Assembly: GCA_037074705.1 (NCBI GenBank) | Contig: CM073595.1 | Coordinates: 22,222,501 to 22,286,500 of the forward strand | Origin: Zhengitettix transpicula | Lineage: Eukaryota; Arthropoda; Insecta; Orthoptera; Tetrigidae | Direction: 5' to 3' | Length of the DNA: 64,000 nt | In this document: in pieces, positions 23,792-37,699 of the stretch | Numbering within the stretch: position 1 is the stretch's first letter | Layout: each line of letters opens with the position of its first letter | The notes under the pieces: generated by a model | What the model saw: the letters and a program-made list of their open reading frames with translations, nothing else | The model's database searches: none | Told to the model about the DNA's origin: nothing | Program-made: the position numbers and the translations under genes

Positions 23792-26630
23792 CTGGAAAAC
23801 AGAAACAAATCAGTTAATAAGAAGTTTCATTTTATAAATAAACTTGTACTTGTACTTGTACAGGAATGATGAACCCAGTGTTCCCCTAATACCTACGAAA
23901 CCTTCATTAAAATTGCTAGTACAAGTTCATCTAGTCAATTGTTAACAAAAATTGGATAGCTGTATTTCTGGGGCCGGACTGAATGCATTATGTTCACAGC
24001 TACACAGCGGTATGGACCCTTTGTTGACATTCTAAATATTTCATAATTTATGATTATTCAATTTTCATTCTTTTCTTTGCTCCTCTCTTCACTCCAAATT
24101 ACTTTTTGATGTAAAGTAAGAAAATGAAAGAAATTTACTGAATCCACTATTGAGACAACAAACAGATATTGTCTTAAAAGTAAAATAATTAGAGTAATTA
24201 ATTTTTACATATTATAAAATTGTAAAATTTTAAATTCAGTCAATCTTGATTTAATTTACTTACATGAGACAATAAGTCTGGTGAATCATGATATTTATAC
24301 CGTATATAAGGGTAAATTGGTGGACGTGATATGCTTGGAACATTTTCGGCAACACGTTTAGCTTCAATTAACCTTCCTGTCATAAAATTTAGTTGCCGTC
24401 CAATAGGTGGCATTTTCTTCCCTAAATATAGTGACGGAAATACTGCTGTGCTCTCGTCAAAGAGCCACTGTATTCTGAAAAATAAATGAAATTCATTAAT
24501 CCATTGATAAATGTTACTACTTTTGTTAAACTGTTTCAGTGAAATGTATATAGTATAAGGTGGTGTGTTCTCTGTGTATTAATTTTGGAATTGTACTTAT
24601 TATTCACTCACTTGTCATTCTGCTGTTCAACTGTTTTGGAACAATTCATGTTCTGATAGTTGAAACAATATGGGAAAGCATAGTATCCCCACTTGCCATG
24701 AGGTCGTTTTTGTCTTGCAAGTTCCAAGGTGGTCTCCATAAATTCTCGTGCGCCCTCTTCAAAATTCTTCTCAGCCTAAAATCAACTGGGAAGCTTCATA
24801 AATAATTATGCTGGGGTATGAAATAAGTAAACATAATTGGAGAACCAGATGATAATCCCAGATAAAAATAATTAATTGTTCAGTGGATGTACATTGTTGG
24901 ACTTGTTGAAAACTATTATTTATGTACGATGATTCAAAAATTATATATTATTTATATTTTACAATCAGACGTTTTTAAATTACATGAGAGTTGTCTCTCA
25001 TAATTCTGGGGGCTAATAACCAATAGTCTTGACTGCATTGTCAGACATTAGTTTATACTAGAGAGCGTAGAACCTCAAAATAAGGATAAGGTTACAACAT
25101 TCATAATAATATGTGTGGGAGAAAATCCTTAAAAGAATTCCACGAAGTTTGTAACATCTAATATCCCGATTTCCTATCGTGAAGTAAAATTTTAACCTGG
25201 CATAAAATATGCATAAATGCTCTTATGTTTTCCATTCCTCTATTTCAAGCCATTATGTCTATATTATTTATTGTAAATCGAAACACTGCGAGTATTTGAA
25301 AATATTCTCCTTTTCAGTCGAAATGACATGCTCGAATGTAACAGATCTAACATGACACTTCCATACATTTTTTGTCGATGGTTCACGTACTTACTGTGAG
25401 GTCAGAAGTTAAGTACCAAGTCAGTGATGAACAGTTTTTGTCATTCTCTCACAGATTCTATCCTGTTACCGTTCTAAAAGATCAATTTTCTACCATGTGT
25501 CTGCAGCAGTATTATACAGACGTCTATTACAAATGAAGCCATTTTCAGGACAATAGAGTACATCTGGACTTCCGTCTTTCACCCGTCTCCTTTATGTTAT
25601 TAAGTTACTTTCACTCCGTATTTTTAATGTCTGACATTTCTATTCCGCAACCGATGAAGATTGCCTCACGCCATTCAAATACCGAGTGTTGATGAAAGAT
25701 ACCGCAACTAATAGGTAAGTAGTCCACATACATTTCGTAAGAACGTGATGTTTCCAATTTCATTATAGGAGGCCAAATGGACTGATGTAGTGATTTTAAT
25801 TTCCATTTTCCGTATAACGAACTGTCCTGACAAGAAGATGCAAAATATTAGTGACTTGGGGCTTCTTTAAGGACGAATATTTAAATAGAAATAACTTTGT
25901 CATTATTTTGTTTTAGAATCGAGACTCTGCTTATGTTGAATGTTTTTATTCAGCTTTCTCACGCTGTATTAACGGAATGTTTTCATAGATTTTTTTTTGT
26001 TATCATTTATATGTGATGGAATTTCTGTGTTATTGTGAGGTTTGATTAGTTATACTTCAATCCGTCCGTATGTGCACCCATAAAACATTTCATCTTTTCT
26101 TCAACACATTAAATATTTGCGGTTCGATTTATTGAAAAAACCGGGCGTTCCTTCAATGAATCGAAATTGTATTTGTGGAAATGTCACTGATTTAGTACCA
26201 AATTACAATCCAGAGCTTTGAAAGCAAATTATGTTAAAGTGATCCTGTAGACGTCACCTAGCTTGGTACAAGGTCGTGACAAGAAAAGCGGATTCCTCTG
26301 ACTCTGTACTTCTTAACAGGCGTTACTCAATCTCAGTTATTGTTGCGAGTATGTGCACTTTCACCCCTTATTCATTACGAAGCTGATGTTATAAAAAATA
26401 TAAGCTTTGCCTAAAGAAACTATTCGGATTTGGTGTTTCTTTTTAATAAATCGAACCTTAGAAATTTAATTACTGAAAATTGCTTTTGTTTGCATAGTGT
26501 GTTTAGTGAATACGTGACACAAAATCTCTTTATAAATATAGTATTCTTGGGAAGAAAGAGGTGGAAACGGTGATAATACTTTCGGGAACGATGTAAATTA
26601 ACAAACACGTTCACACAATAAACATATATG

Positions 26631-26684
<54 letters not shown>

Positions 26685-29600
26685 GGGTGACCAGAAACTA
26701 AGGTTACGAAGCCTGCAGTGAAACGTGTACATTTTATTCCACACAACCAATATAGGTTGGAGCGAGGTTAGGGCTGTAGGGCGGGTGGTCGACGAGGTCC
26801 CAGCGAAACTGCTTCAACAGCTTGGTATTCTTCTGGGATGTATGAGGTCGCGCATTGTCGTGAAGGAAGAGAGACTTCCACCTGTTTTTCCTCACTTGAA
26901 GGAGCACCAGGGAGATCTAAAATTCGCTTCAGGCGAGGAGGTGAAACACTTCGCGACAACGTGGCTGAACACGTAAGGACAGGAGGGAATATTCAAACTC
27001 ATCCCACGTAGCGACAAGTACCTAAACCAATATGGAGACTATGTCGAAAAATAACATACTATCTGTTGGCTGTATTGGTTGTATGAAATAAAATGTACGT
27101 GTTTCACTGCAGGCTTTGTAACCTTAGTTTTTGATCATCCAACGTAACTACAATAATAATTAATCTATACAATTCTTAAATATTTTAAATTTAAATATTG
27201 GATCCAAATTAAGTCATACATTACGCCTGACTTTAATTTGATACTAAGTTTAATTTAGTAGTCAGTACATTATAATATTTAGGTATTGTAAATGGCGTGA
27301 ATTTAAACAAATGATTTTAATGATTTAACCAGAAAGATGTTTCACAAACTTTAAGATTAAGAAACGCAGTGAATAAAATTTAAAATAAAAAAAAGATGTT
27401 CAACAACTGCTCTAGAATTAAATGAAAGCTCAGTAACTGCTAACCTGTTTCTCAATGATCGCCTTTGACGAAACAGGATGCAAATTCCGCTCAATTTTCC
27501 TTGAATAATCTTGGTAATGAGCGTATGAACCAAAAAGCTGCTGCCATTTAGGACGCCAGGACTCCATATCGATGACGCCTATACCTGAAATTTAAACCGT
27601 TCCGTAAATTTTCTTCCATAAGTCATGGACGAAGTGAAACATGTCAATAATAATGTTTCGCCGTTGTTGTTTTGTAAAAATTCTATGCTTTCGATTTATT
27701 ACGTGTTTTATCGCCGATGATGATGATGATGATGTTAGAAAGCCGATCACTTTTCATTGTTCGTTAACTGGGAAGACAGTTCGTATTTTGCGTCGTTTAT
27801 GATATTGAAATAAAAGGCCATATTTCCTTTACAAGTCATTAAGAAGACATCGGTCAAAGTTCAAATATTTTACAGAGAAATTTAGTGTGGAACCGTGGAA
27901 GAATATAACAGACCATCTCGGCTTTGCACCTCGCTTGAAATTATATTTTAACGAGCTCGGTCTTTATTTCGATCCTTATTCTGTTTATTTATTTAAATTT
28001 TAAAAAACAGCTCAGAACTACTTGCGAAGATGTACAACCAGCACTGTTTCCGAACGGGAAACCTCCGGTCCTTCTAGAAGGTTCTTTATTGATGTCGCCG
28101 TTTCCGCTCCTCAGCAATGGGAACGACTATCTATCTCGCTATATTGTCATTCAGAGGGTATCTGAAGAGTAAAGTTAGGTGTCTCGATGTTCTAGCATGA
28201 TTCAGAATCATTTTCTGAGGCCGGTATTCAAATCAATGGTTATATTAAGTCTCCATATGGCGAAATTGGCATCGTTTCACTTCGATGATTCTCTTGCATC
28301 AATCGTAGCGCCGAATTAGGAGTTACATTGAGACAGGTGCGTTTTGTCTCTGAAGCTAAGAATTGTTTTTGGGGAAGCGGAGAAGCATTTTTGAAGCTCA
28401 CCTGACGTTTTTGACACAAGTGTCCGCGGCTCCGGTCTGTTCAGCCTGTTTTTGTGCACTTGCATTATAAATTTTGCACGTAAAGCGAGCAAGAGAGCTG
28501 TTAAGTTGAAGGCGCCGCAGGCAGTCTTATCTTGATGACGAAACTGGGAGAAATGAGAGTTATCGAAAACTAAGCTTACGAGACTTGCTTCCTGTTGAGC
28601 GGCGAGCTGCTGGCGTCGGTTGGAGCCAATTGAATACGTCGTGTCTGCCTAATATCAGAATTTGTCAATATATTTGTGAATGAAGAACACTGAACGAGGA
28701 AGTGATTTCAAATCATTAGTAAAAGAAGAAAAAAATTTAAATGTGTTAAAATATTATATAGAAGTGATGCTGAACTGAGAGTGGATGCCATGAAATATCA
28801 GAGATATTGAGAACTGAAACTATTTGTATACTAACAAGGAAACTTTTCAGTTGCTAAAAGAAATGAACCAAGAAAATCCGTGAAAGACAGTACGATTAGT
28901 ATTTTTAAATATGTGAAAATTGTAACGTTTCCTAGCCCCAGCTAGGTTCATAAAATTTAATTTATATTGATATTGATAAAAAACAATGTCATCAATATTT
29001 AATCCTTTCTATATATTAATTCGTTATAAAGCAGGAGCGCTCGGCTTACATACCATATTACTTCTGTAAAATATAAAACATCAGTATTTACAATTTTCAT
29101 AACATTTTAAAAATCACATCAGACACGGGATAGCTACCTATTATTACGTGTTATTCCTTAGTTAATATCATAGTACTACGTAGCCCTCATAGTCAAATAA
29201 TCCGTAAACACTTCTTATGTGTGCAGTCGAACAACGCCATCAGAACTACGTACTTGAAGTACCCTTGGTTGTGCGACCAATTTGTAACGTTCTTTAATTT
29301 TCTTACCTCATTTCGGTAATGCAAGGATACTTTCTCTCGATAACTTCTGCGTGGATGGATTAAAATTACACATTTATTGTTTCACACATTTCGTCGTTTA
29401 TTTCATTATAAAGTTTCTATTTATTTTACTGTGGTAAGTCAAAACATCTCCGAGCTTCATAATACTCATCGAGAGCATTAAATAGCTCGTTCAGATAAGT
29501 CAAGATAACGAAGTTGAAAGCGGTTTAGTAGTATTGTCTGTTGTGTTTAGTTAGGGTCTGACTGTTGCCAAGTTCATTATTTTGCTGTTTAGCTGGTTGT

Positions 29601-32600
29601 TGCTGTGCGGGGTCTCAAAACTTCCAGTTAGACGCCTTGACGCACTACTCTATCTCTCCCTCATCCAACCCATCTGGTCCTACGCCTGCCCTATCTGGGA
29701 CTCCATCGCCAAAACCAACTCACAAAAGCTCCAAATAACCCAAAACAAAATCCTTCGCTCCATTACCAATGCTCCGTGGTTCCTAAGAAACTCTACAATC
29801 CACAAAGACATCCAAATCCCTATCATCAACAAATCCATATCAACTCTAATCAAAAGTACCCTAAATCACTCAAATCCGACCATACATACATAGCCATCGT
29901 ACCCCGCCACCCTCAAACCGTCGTCTGAGACGCAAACTCCCAAAAGACTTCATAACTCCCCGCCAACAGTCAGGCACTTACTGACAAATCCTCTTTCCAT
30001 CAACTCCCTGTCCGATAACCCACCTATGCCACTCTCTACCCAACACTCCAAACCTTTACAGTAATAACAAAACACGCATCTCATCCTTCACCCGAAACCC
30101 CTCAGAACTACAAATAAAGAACTCAAGGGCTGGAAAGTCACTGGACTCTCCGCCTACACAAGTTAACATGTAACTTATTTACCATAATTTTTGTAAATAT
30201 TAGTAAATGGAAACTGTATAATAGAAAGATAAAAGTTTTTATGAATAATAATAAAAAACGCCTTGACGCAGTCGCACAGTGTTTGGTTCGTTGGTCTGTT
30301 CCCCGCATGCTTGGCATTTTGTTGGTCGCTTGACTTCGTCTCATGGTATCGGTGAATGAATCTATGAATATTTCGAAACGCCTCACTGCGGTGGCAGCTC
30401 TGCCATCGAATAAGTTCAGAGAATCCGACTAGTTTGTCATATACAAAGGCTAAAGACTGGTAATGGCCTCAAGTGTTCTATCGTGAGAAAAGTCAGATCT
30501 GTCTGTCAGTAAACCCAATCCTTCACATTCGGTGTGGTCATGGACAATGCAGCTTTAGCTGTAGCTGCATCTAACTTGGCAACAAGTTTATTAGAATATT
30601 TGTTCGTCTGTCGTTGAGTGCTCCTCCGAACCAGCCTAGTGTTTGGCGATTTAGGTGTTGATGAATGGATTTTGTGACTTTCGCGACATGTAATGAAATG
30701 GTTTAAATGGAAATCAGAGTAGTGGGAACGAAGCCATCGCCAGGGGGGCAGTTGTATCTCCGCGTTGTAAGTTGTCGGTCTCCGCGGACTGAAGAAACCT
30801 GAAGTACTGACCAGAGAAGTTTGGATCGGGAACGAGGCGGTCCAGCTCGTCCGCGAAGGCCTGGAGGTGCTTGGATAGGTTCCCAGCTTGAGGAACGCCG
30901 CCATTGCGCACAGTGACCACGCCGCGGTTCTTAAGCAGAGCTGGGAAGTCTCCGGGGTCGTACAGGATCGCGATCTTCTCCCCGCGGAACTCGTCGCCCT
31001 TGTTCTGCTGGATTCCCCATTTGGCGGCCAACTCCGGGAACGGAGTGCGATGGCGACGACACATAAACGACGGCACGTTCCAGATCACAGAAAAAGCTCC
31101 GTCGGTGCATCTGTATCATACAAGACTTAGGATTAGAATTAAACAAACGGAACTCAACGAAAGTTAGTATAATACGAGGCATGTTCAGAAAGTAAGTGAA
31201 CTAGATTTTTATATTATTTTTAGAAAAAAGTGTATTTAAAAGTACACGATATTGTTTACATATTTGTTGCCTATTCTTCTTGATACCCTCCTCGAATAAC
31301 TCTCCCACCAACTACTTCCCACATTTAGATCCTCTCTCTGCAGCTGCTCGTCAGTTGAAAATTTATCTTCGTCCATGCCTTCAAGGAGGTGAAAAGATGA
31401 TAATCTGAAGGCACCAAGTGAAGGGAACACGAGGGGTGGTTCAGAAAATCCCAACCAATTGAGTCCAAGAGCACCTTGGTGGCTAAGGCTCTGTACGTAC
31501 AGGCGTTGTCGTGCAACAAGCACACTCCTCTCGTCAGCATGTCCCTTCTTATGTTTTGAATATTCCTTTTAAGTTTTTTAGAGACTCATAATTTCGTTTT
31601 GCATTGATGGTCTCCCCTTCAGGTAGAAATTCGACCAAAATTATAACTTTTCGGTCCCAAAACATTGAGACCATGATTATTTTTGCATGAAGTTGTAGTT
31701 CTGAAATTTTTGGACGATGTGGAGTGTTAAACACACTCATTATTTTTTTAACACCTTGGCCCTAAACCGTTTTGATTCGGGAAATAATTTCGGTAGGTGT
31801 TATTAATTCCGCAAGGAAGCGTGCTGTTTCAATTAAAATTATAATTATCACCAATGAAATAATTTATTTAAAATGACCAGCTGGAAAGTCTTTATCTTCG
31901 AATATATTAATTTATTCGTTTTTACGTGCTAAAACTACTGAGTGTGAATGGCCAAAGAAGACAAAATAAAAAGTTTAATAAACAAATTCTGCGTACATAT
32001 TTGATAGACGAAGTTTTGTCCTTACGTTAGGACCCTTTGGGTATTAATTCAATAAACCTTTAAAAATGTAAAACTTTCACTCAAGTATGTGCAATTACTG
32101 CTTGAACATTAGAAAATATAAATGATTCTCGGCTTTTCAACAAGATCAAATTTTTTTCAACACAACGCTTGAAATAAAGCAACATTGCCGAACAATAGGG
32201 ATGTTATTCTACTGTTTTCAGTGAGCCGTGTAAGTCGTGCGTCGTCCGTGGCTTCAGTGCTTCCCTCCCCGCGGATAAGCCAGGAGACTTCTAATTTAAA
32301 ACGGTTTATAGTCAAGTTATTTGAGAAACTTCAGAGTCCATCCAGGTAGAATTTATTATCACGTCACTAGTTTTATAGTAAATTTATTATATTGAAATAA
32401 CATATGTTCGGAAGGAAAATCCAAAAAATAACCATAATTGGCACATATACTTGACTCGAGACTCCTCATTGCTCTGCTATCATCTGATTAAAATTATATT
32501 TTTAAAAAAACTCAAACTTTCGGTTGATAAATATTTATTAGTATAGAAAAACATTATATGTCTAGTAATTCAATTATAATTTAATTTAATATGTATCATT

Positions 32601-35600
32601 TCCGAAATAAACCCAGTGTGATGGCCAAAATTTTGATATTCATCCAATAAAAAGCATAAAGTCATACTAATTCTATGAATACCATGAGTGACTCTATTTT
32701 ATCCGAACATCTTTGGGGAATGTAAAAATGGTATATTAAGGCTCTGTATGTTTAGAATCGTGGATACGTTGTTCACGATAATATCTACGGGAAACAGAAA
32801 AAAACGTTGTTTGGATTTAATTTATTTTTGATTTAACAATTTTAAAATGTCAAATTTTGGTCAGGGGACACTAATCTGCATGAAGCTTAGTTTCGTTGGC
32901 GTTTGTCTCAATGTTGTAGCTTTCTATTTAAATTATATCCTGCATTGACAAAAATCATGATGTCTGAACTTCAAAGACTTATGAAACTACTTTACCAAAT
33001 ATTGAAAATGGAAGGTAACTATTCATTTTCATTAATCTAGTAAAAACTATGATTTTGGCTATTAGGTATTATAACCCATATATAGGTTGCTGGTTGGCGC
33101 TTGCACCATATTTCTCCATTTGCATACATCACGTTGTTGAACAAAAAAGAAAATTATCTTTCCACTAAAACCAAATTTCCTGACTTCATAAAACTCCCAG
33201 CGTAGAAAAGGTATAAATGAGTCTTCGATAACACTATCAGTTGAGACTGAAACAACCTTCTACACACGGCGTGGCGCGGCCTGGTGATTTTATCTTTACA
33301 TTACAAAAGCAGCAGTAAACATGCTGTGATTCCGCGAGTCGATGACTTCGGGATAGAAACGAGGTTGTGTAATTTACATACATACATTCGAAATTATTCT
33401 CTCTTAGAAGTGTATTCATTTGTGTAGGACGCAATCCTTTCATTAGATATTTTCTAGTATAATTCATATTCTTAAGATATGATTCCGGTGTACACGAACC
33501 TAAATACGAATACGACATATTTTTATACTTATGGCTCTATATCCTTCTTCTATTAATTAAAATAGAATGTTTGTATGTATGTTCCTAATACAAATCTACA
33601 TTCGTGATGCAAATTTCACCAAACCCCGTACACGTGTTCTTTGCGACAAGGAATCAAACACGGTCGGGTTGAGACACGTCTACCGCCCCAAGTAACGGGG
33701 ATAAAAACAACCTAATAGGGCTGATATTTAAGTCTGATAAATATTATTGGAGCTCAAAGAGATTTATAGTGTTTCTACCGAGGTTATCCGTGTCTTGTTT
33801 CAACCCCCTACCAGCAGTGGAAAGGAGCACCCTGAGGGGTGGGGGTGGAGATGCTTTAACGGAAAATAAACGGAGATTGGAGTCAAATCCAATTCACTGA
33901 GTTAATTATGATATTCAACCTGCCATTTAACCCTGAGGGTTGGGGGAGGATAAGGGTGGAAATTTTGGAACATGAAATCACGGTCGATATTTGTGACGAA
34001 TAAATATTTTTCATGATTCGTTATAATGATTTTATTTCTACCGATGTTGTTTGTATGTTTCACCCCTTTAGGCTTGGGAGGGGACCGGCAATACATTAAA
34101 ATAACGCTAAATCAACCGTGATTTGAGTCAAATCTGGATTGGGTTGATTCCTTGGAACCTGTACTTTACTGAGGTTGTTAAAGCGTGGTCACGCGGATCT
34201 GAAGGTTCCGTGTTCGAGCCTCACTCAGAGCAATAATATTTTTCTTCTTCTTATAGGTATTTATTTACCCATAACGGTCTAGGTTTGCGACTCTTAAAGG
34301 AGATTAAAACTTCCAACCTCCGCCTCACTTAGTGGCTCAGTTGTTTGAGTTCAGGTCATTGTAACGCAACCATTTTGTGCGTAGCTGGTCTGGGTTCGAA
34401 TGCTGGCGAGGTCCTTACTCCGAAACAATTCCTCTAGCAACCTACTTTCATTTTCCCTCGGCTCCGAGTTTCTCCCAACCGTCCGTCCCCTCGGGGTCGG
34501 AGAAATTATAGGGGCAGAGTTGCTGGGAATTGAGGCGGAGTAACGCTTTAGAAATGTTTCCAAAAAAATAATTATTCACGATATGTCACTTCAGTCATTT
34601 ATTCTACCAAATAAAAATATTTTTCACTAAAAATCTTTATTTTTGTTCCAAATTAGAGTTCGCTGAATTCTAAAAATATTTTTACCTAATAAAGAATTAA
34701 TTATTTTTTTGTTATGAGATTCCTATTATACGTAATTTTAGAATGAAGATATAAGCTGTCTGTTTTGCAAATTTAATAATCAGATAGATATCTAACTAAT
34801 ACAGACCAAATAAGTTCCACCTCCTCGCCCCTTCTACTATCCTAACTAACTTCGTTATTAATTCCGGTTACCACACACCTGTGAGAAATTTCTTTCAACT
34901 TAGGCTAGAGAGGATGCGTGGGTTTCAAGTGGCGACGCTAGGTCCGCAGAAAATTGGTGGTGTAGTGTTACGATGCTGCCTCGGTCAAAACCCCTTTTGA
35001 ACCTGTTTTGGAGGGGCCCCTGAACAGATCACGTGGTCTGGTCTAAAGCTTTGATTTTCAGCAAGTGGATTTTTCCTGTCCAATGTCGGCGAAACCACTC
35101 TTAATATACAGTCTTGATACAACCATCATCGAGTGAGGGAGGCTCCCGGGTACTTTATACTCAGTCTACTTCTTTTTCTAATAAACTTTGTCTTTAACTT
35201 CAAAGCGCTTTCTGTTTTATGTCCATGTCTCTGGACGGTAATTAGATACCAAGAACCCGATGTTATCGATTTTCCTATTTTCCGTTTCTGAAGTCTTCCT
35301 TTCGACACTGAAGAAGATACGGCGCTGGATTTTTCTCCAACCTGACCTTCCTCAGCCTGTTCATTTCCGCTACTCTGCTAGAACTAAAATTCCCTACATC
35401 CTTCTTATTTCGATCTCTAAGTTTTAGCAGGTACGCAATATTACAGACCGAATCCAAGCTCTTCCTTGAGTCGCAAAACTATCGCAGTACATGTTTGGTA
35501 TATATAATAAACAGTTTTAATGTTGCCTTAAGTTTTTTTTTAGGGTGTCACAATATAGTTGTGCATTGATGGTCTCCCCCTCAGTCAAAAATGTGACCAA

Positions 35601-36435
35601 AATAGATACCTTTTCGGTCCCAAAACACTGAGGCCATTTTTTTTTGCCTGAAATTGTGGTTCTGAATTTTTTAGCCGATGGGGAATTCTTTTCAACACAC
35701 TCGTTCTGTTCTTAACACCTTCGCCGTAAACCGTTTTCATTCGCGAAAAAATATCGGTAGGTGTTATTCCTTCCGCGAGAAGGAAGTGTGCTGTTTCAAT
35801 TAAAATTTTATTTATCTCTAATCAATTAGTTAATTTAAAATGACCACCTGGAAAGTCTTCGAATATATTAATTTATTATTTTTTACGACGTCAAACTACA
35901 GAGTGTTAATGGCGAAATAAGTGAAAATAAAATGTTTAATGGACAAATTCTTCGTACAAATTTGTTAGACGACGTTTTGTCCTTACATTACGAATCTTCG
36001 GTTATTAATTAAATAGACCTTTAAAAATATAAACTTTACGCTCAAGTATGTGTAATTACTGCTTCAACATTCGAAATTAAAATCAAATCTCTAGGCTGCA
36101 TTGCAACGAATACTCTACAAGTGTGAAGTAAATAAAGAAATAGGATGAAACTAAACATCCGTTAAATTGAAACTATATTTTTGGGACTTCGAAAATAGCT
36201 TATTAAGATTACTTACAAATTATATAAAGCCAACGATCAAAGGATCGCTTCTTAGATATAGCCTCTTTTTACATACGGTTATAAAATAAAAATATTTAAC
36301 ATTCCTACATAATTGTATGAATTGAAATTAAATAGGGATTTCGGAGAAAACATTATTTTATTTTTTTCTTTCAGGTTAGAAAATAGATAAAGGGTTCCTA
36401 CAAATGTCACGAGCGTTTCTAATCGATATATATCA

Positions 36436-36496
<61 letters not shown>

Positions 36497-37659
36497 AATA
36501 CCAATAAAACAGGCTATTAATTGTTTTTAATATAATTGAATTGTTGGCGGTACGGGTGCTTAAAGACGACAATCGCAGCGGGTGTTTCTTTGTTAACAAT
36601 GGAGACTGGAGACCGCGCGCTTAGAGAACTCAGTCTGCGTCGAGTCTACGTCGAGCCTGGGTCGAGAAAGGATACATAAAACTGTCTGCGAGAGATACAA
36701 CACAGTAAAGTTTGTTAATCTAAAAGCATGAATAGGGCTATCCAGGAAGTCCAACGGCGAGATATAATAGTTTACATAAAACGCAAGTAAACCGTTTTGA
36801 CGTATAGACTCATAAAATCGCAATTTAGAAGCAGAAGTTTTGCTCCAAAAACTGAACTAATTTTCGCATAGAGAGACTTCAAGGAGACCTACGTCCGAGG
36901 GCTGACTGAGGGGCGGCTAATCCAGGTTCCAGGATAGCAGAGATCGAGAGAAACGACCGCGTGTGTCGAAATTGAAAAGTGTAGAATCAGTGAATAATGG
37001 CCTGTTTAATGGGTGTTGACTTCAAGCTACAATAGTCCGAACTGGTACCAATAGCACTGTCGTGAGTACAAAACAATTATTAATAACTGTAAACGATAAT
37101 TAAAGGGTATAGTCAGATTTCGTTCGCGTTTTTCTTTTCATTCGTTTTCTTTTATTTCTTGTATTTAATATTGTATTCCGTTAACTTCAATGAGTTTGGA
37201 TAGTTAATGTTTTAGTTCATTAGATTGTATTTGTTCTTACTATCAAACCAAGTGATGACCCTGAGATAAAGAGAAATTCGACGTAGTTGATTGTAAAAAT
37301 ATAATGCTGTATTTCCATAGAACGCCAAGAATTAATAAAATGAAATAAAATTGAAATATTTGTTTGTCAAATTGATGGAATCGGCGTGCAAAGCAGGGCT
37401 TATAATGTGTAATTATCAACAATAAATTTTAAATCATAATAATTTTGCTAATTATTCCTATTTAATTAAGACCACCTTTTAAATTATTATATAAATTGTC
37501 GTCTTCAACGTGTGGCTAACTATCATCCCAATTTTAATTAATTCTTTTTGTTTAAGAATTTCTTTTAATAAAAAACTTTTTTAATTATTACATAAATGGC
37601 CCAACAACGTGGGGCAAATTTAATTCATCTCCGTTTTTAATTATTACAATATATATATC

Positions 37660-37699
<40 letters not shown>

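Noticed and set aside
26725..26976. Plus-strand 83-codon frame
   Set aside because: Antisense shadow of the mariner transposase remnant on the minus strand.
30714..31088. Hyaluronidase start at the methionine at 31088
   Set aside because: It lies inside the conserved core (VIWNVPSFMC); coding continues upstream to an acceptor and the signal peptide is on another exon. The 3' end of that frame also runs past the donor at 30811 into the intron.
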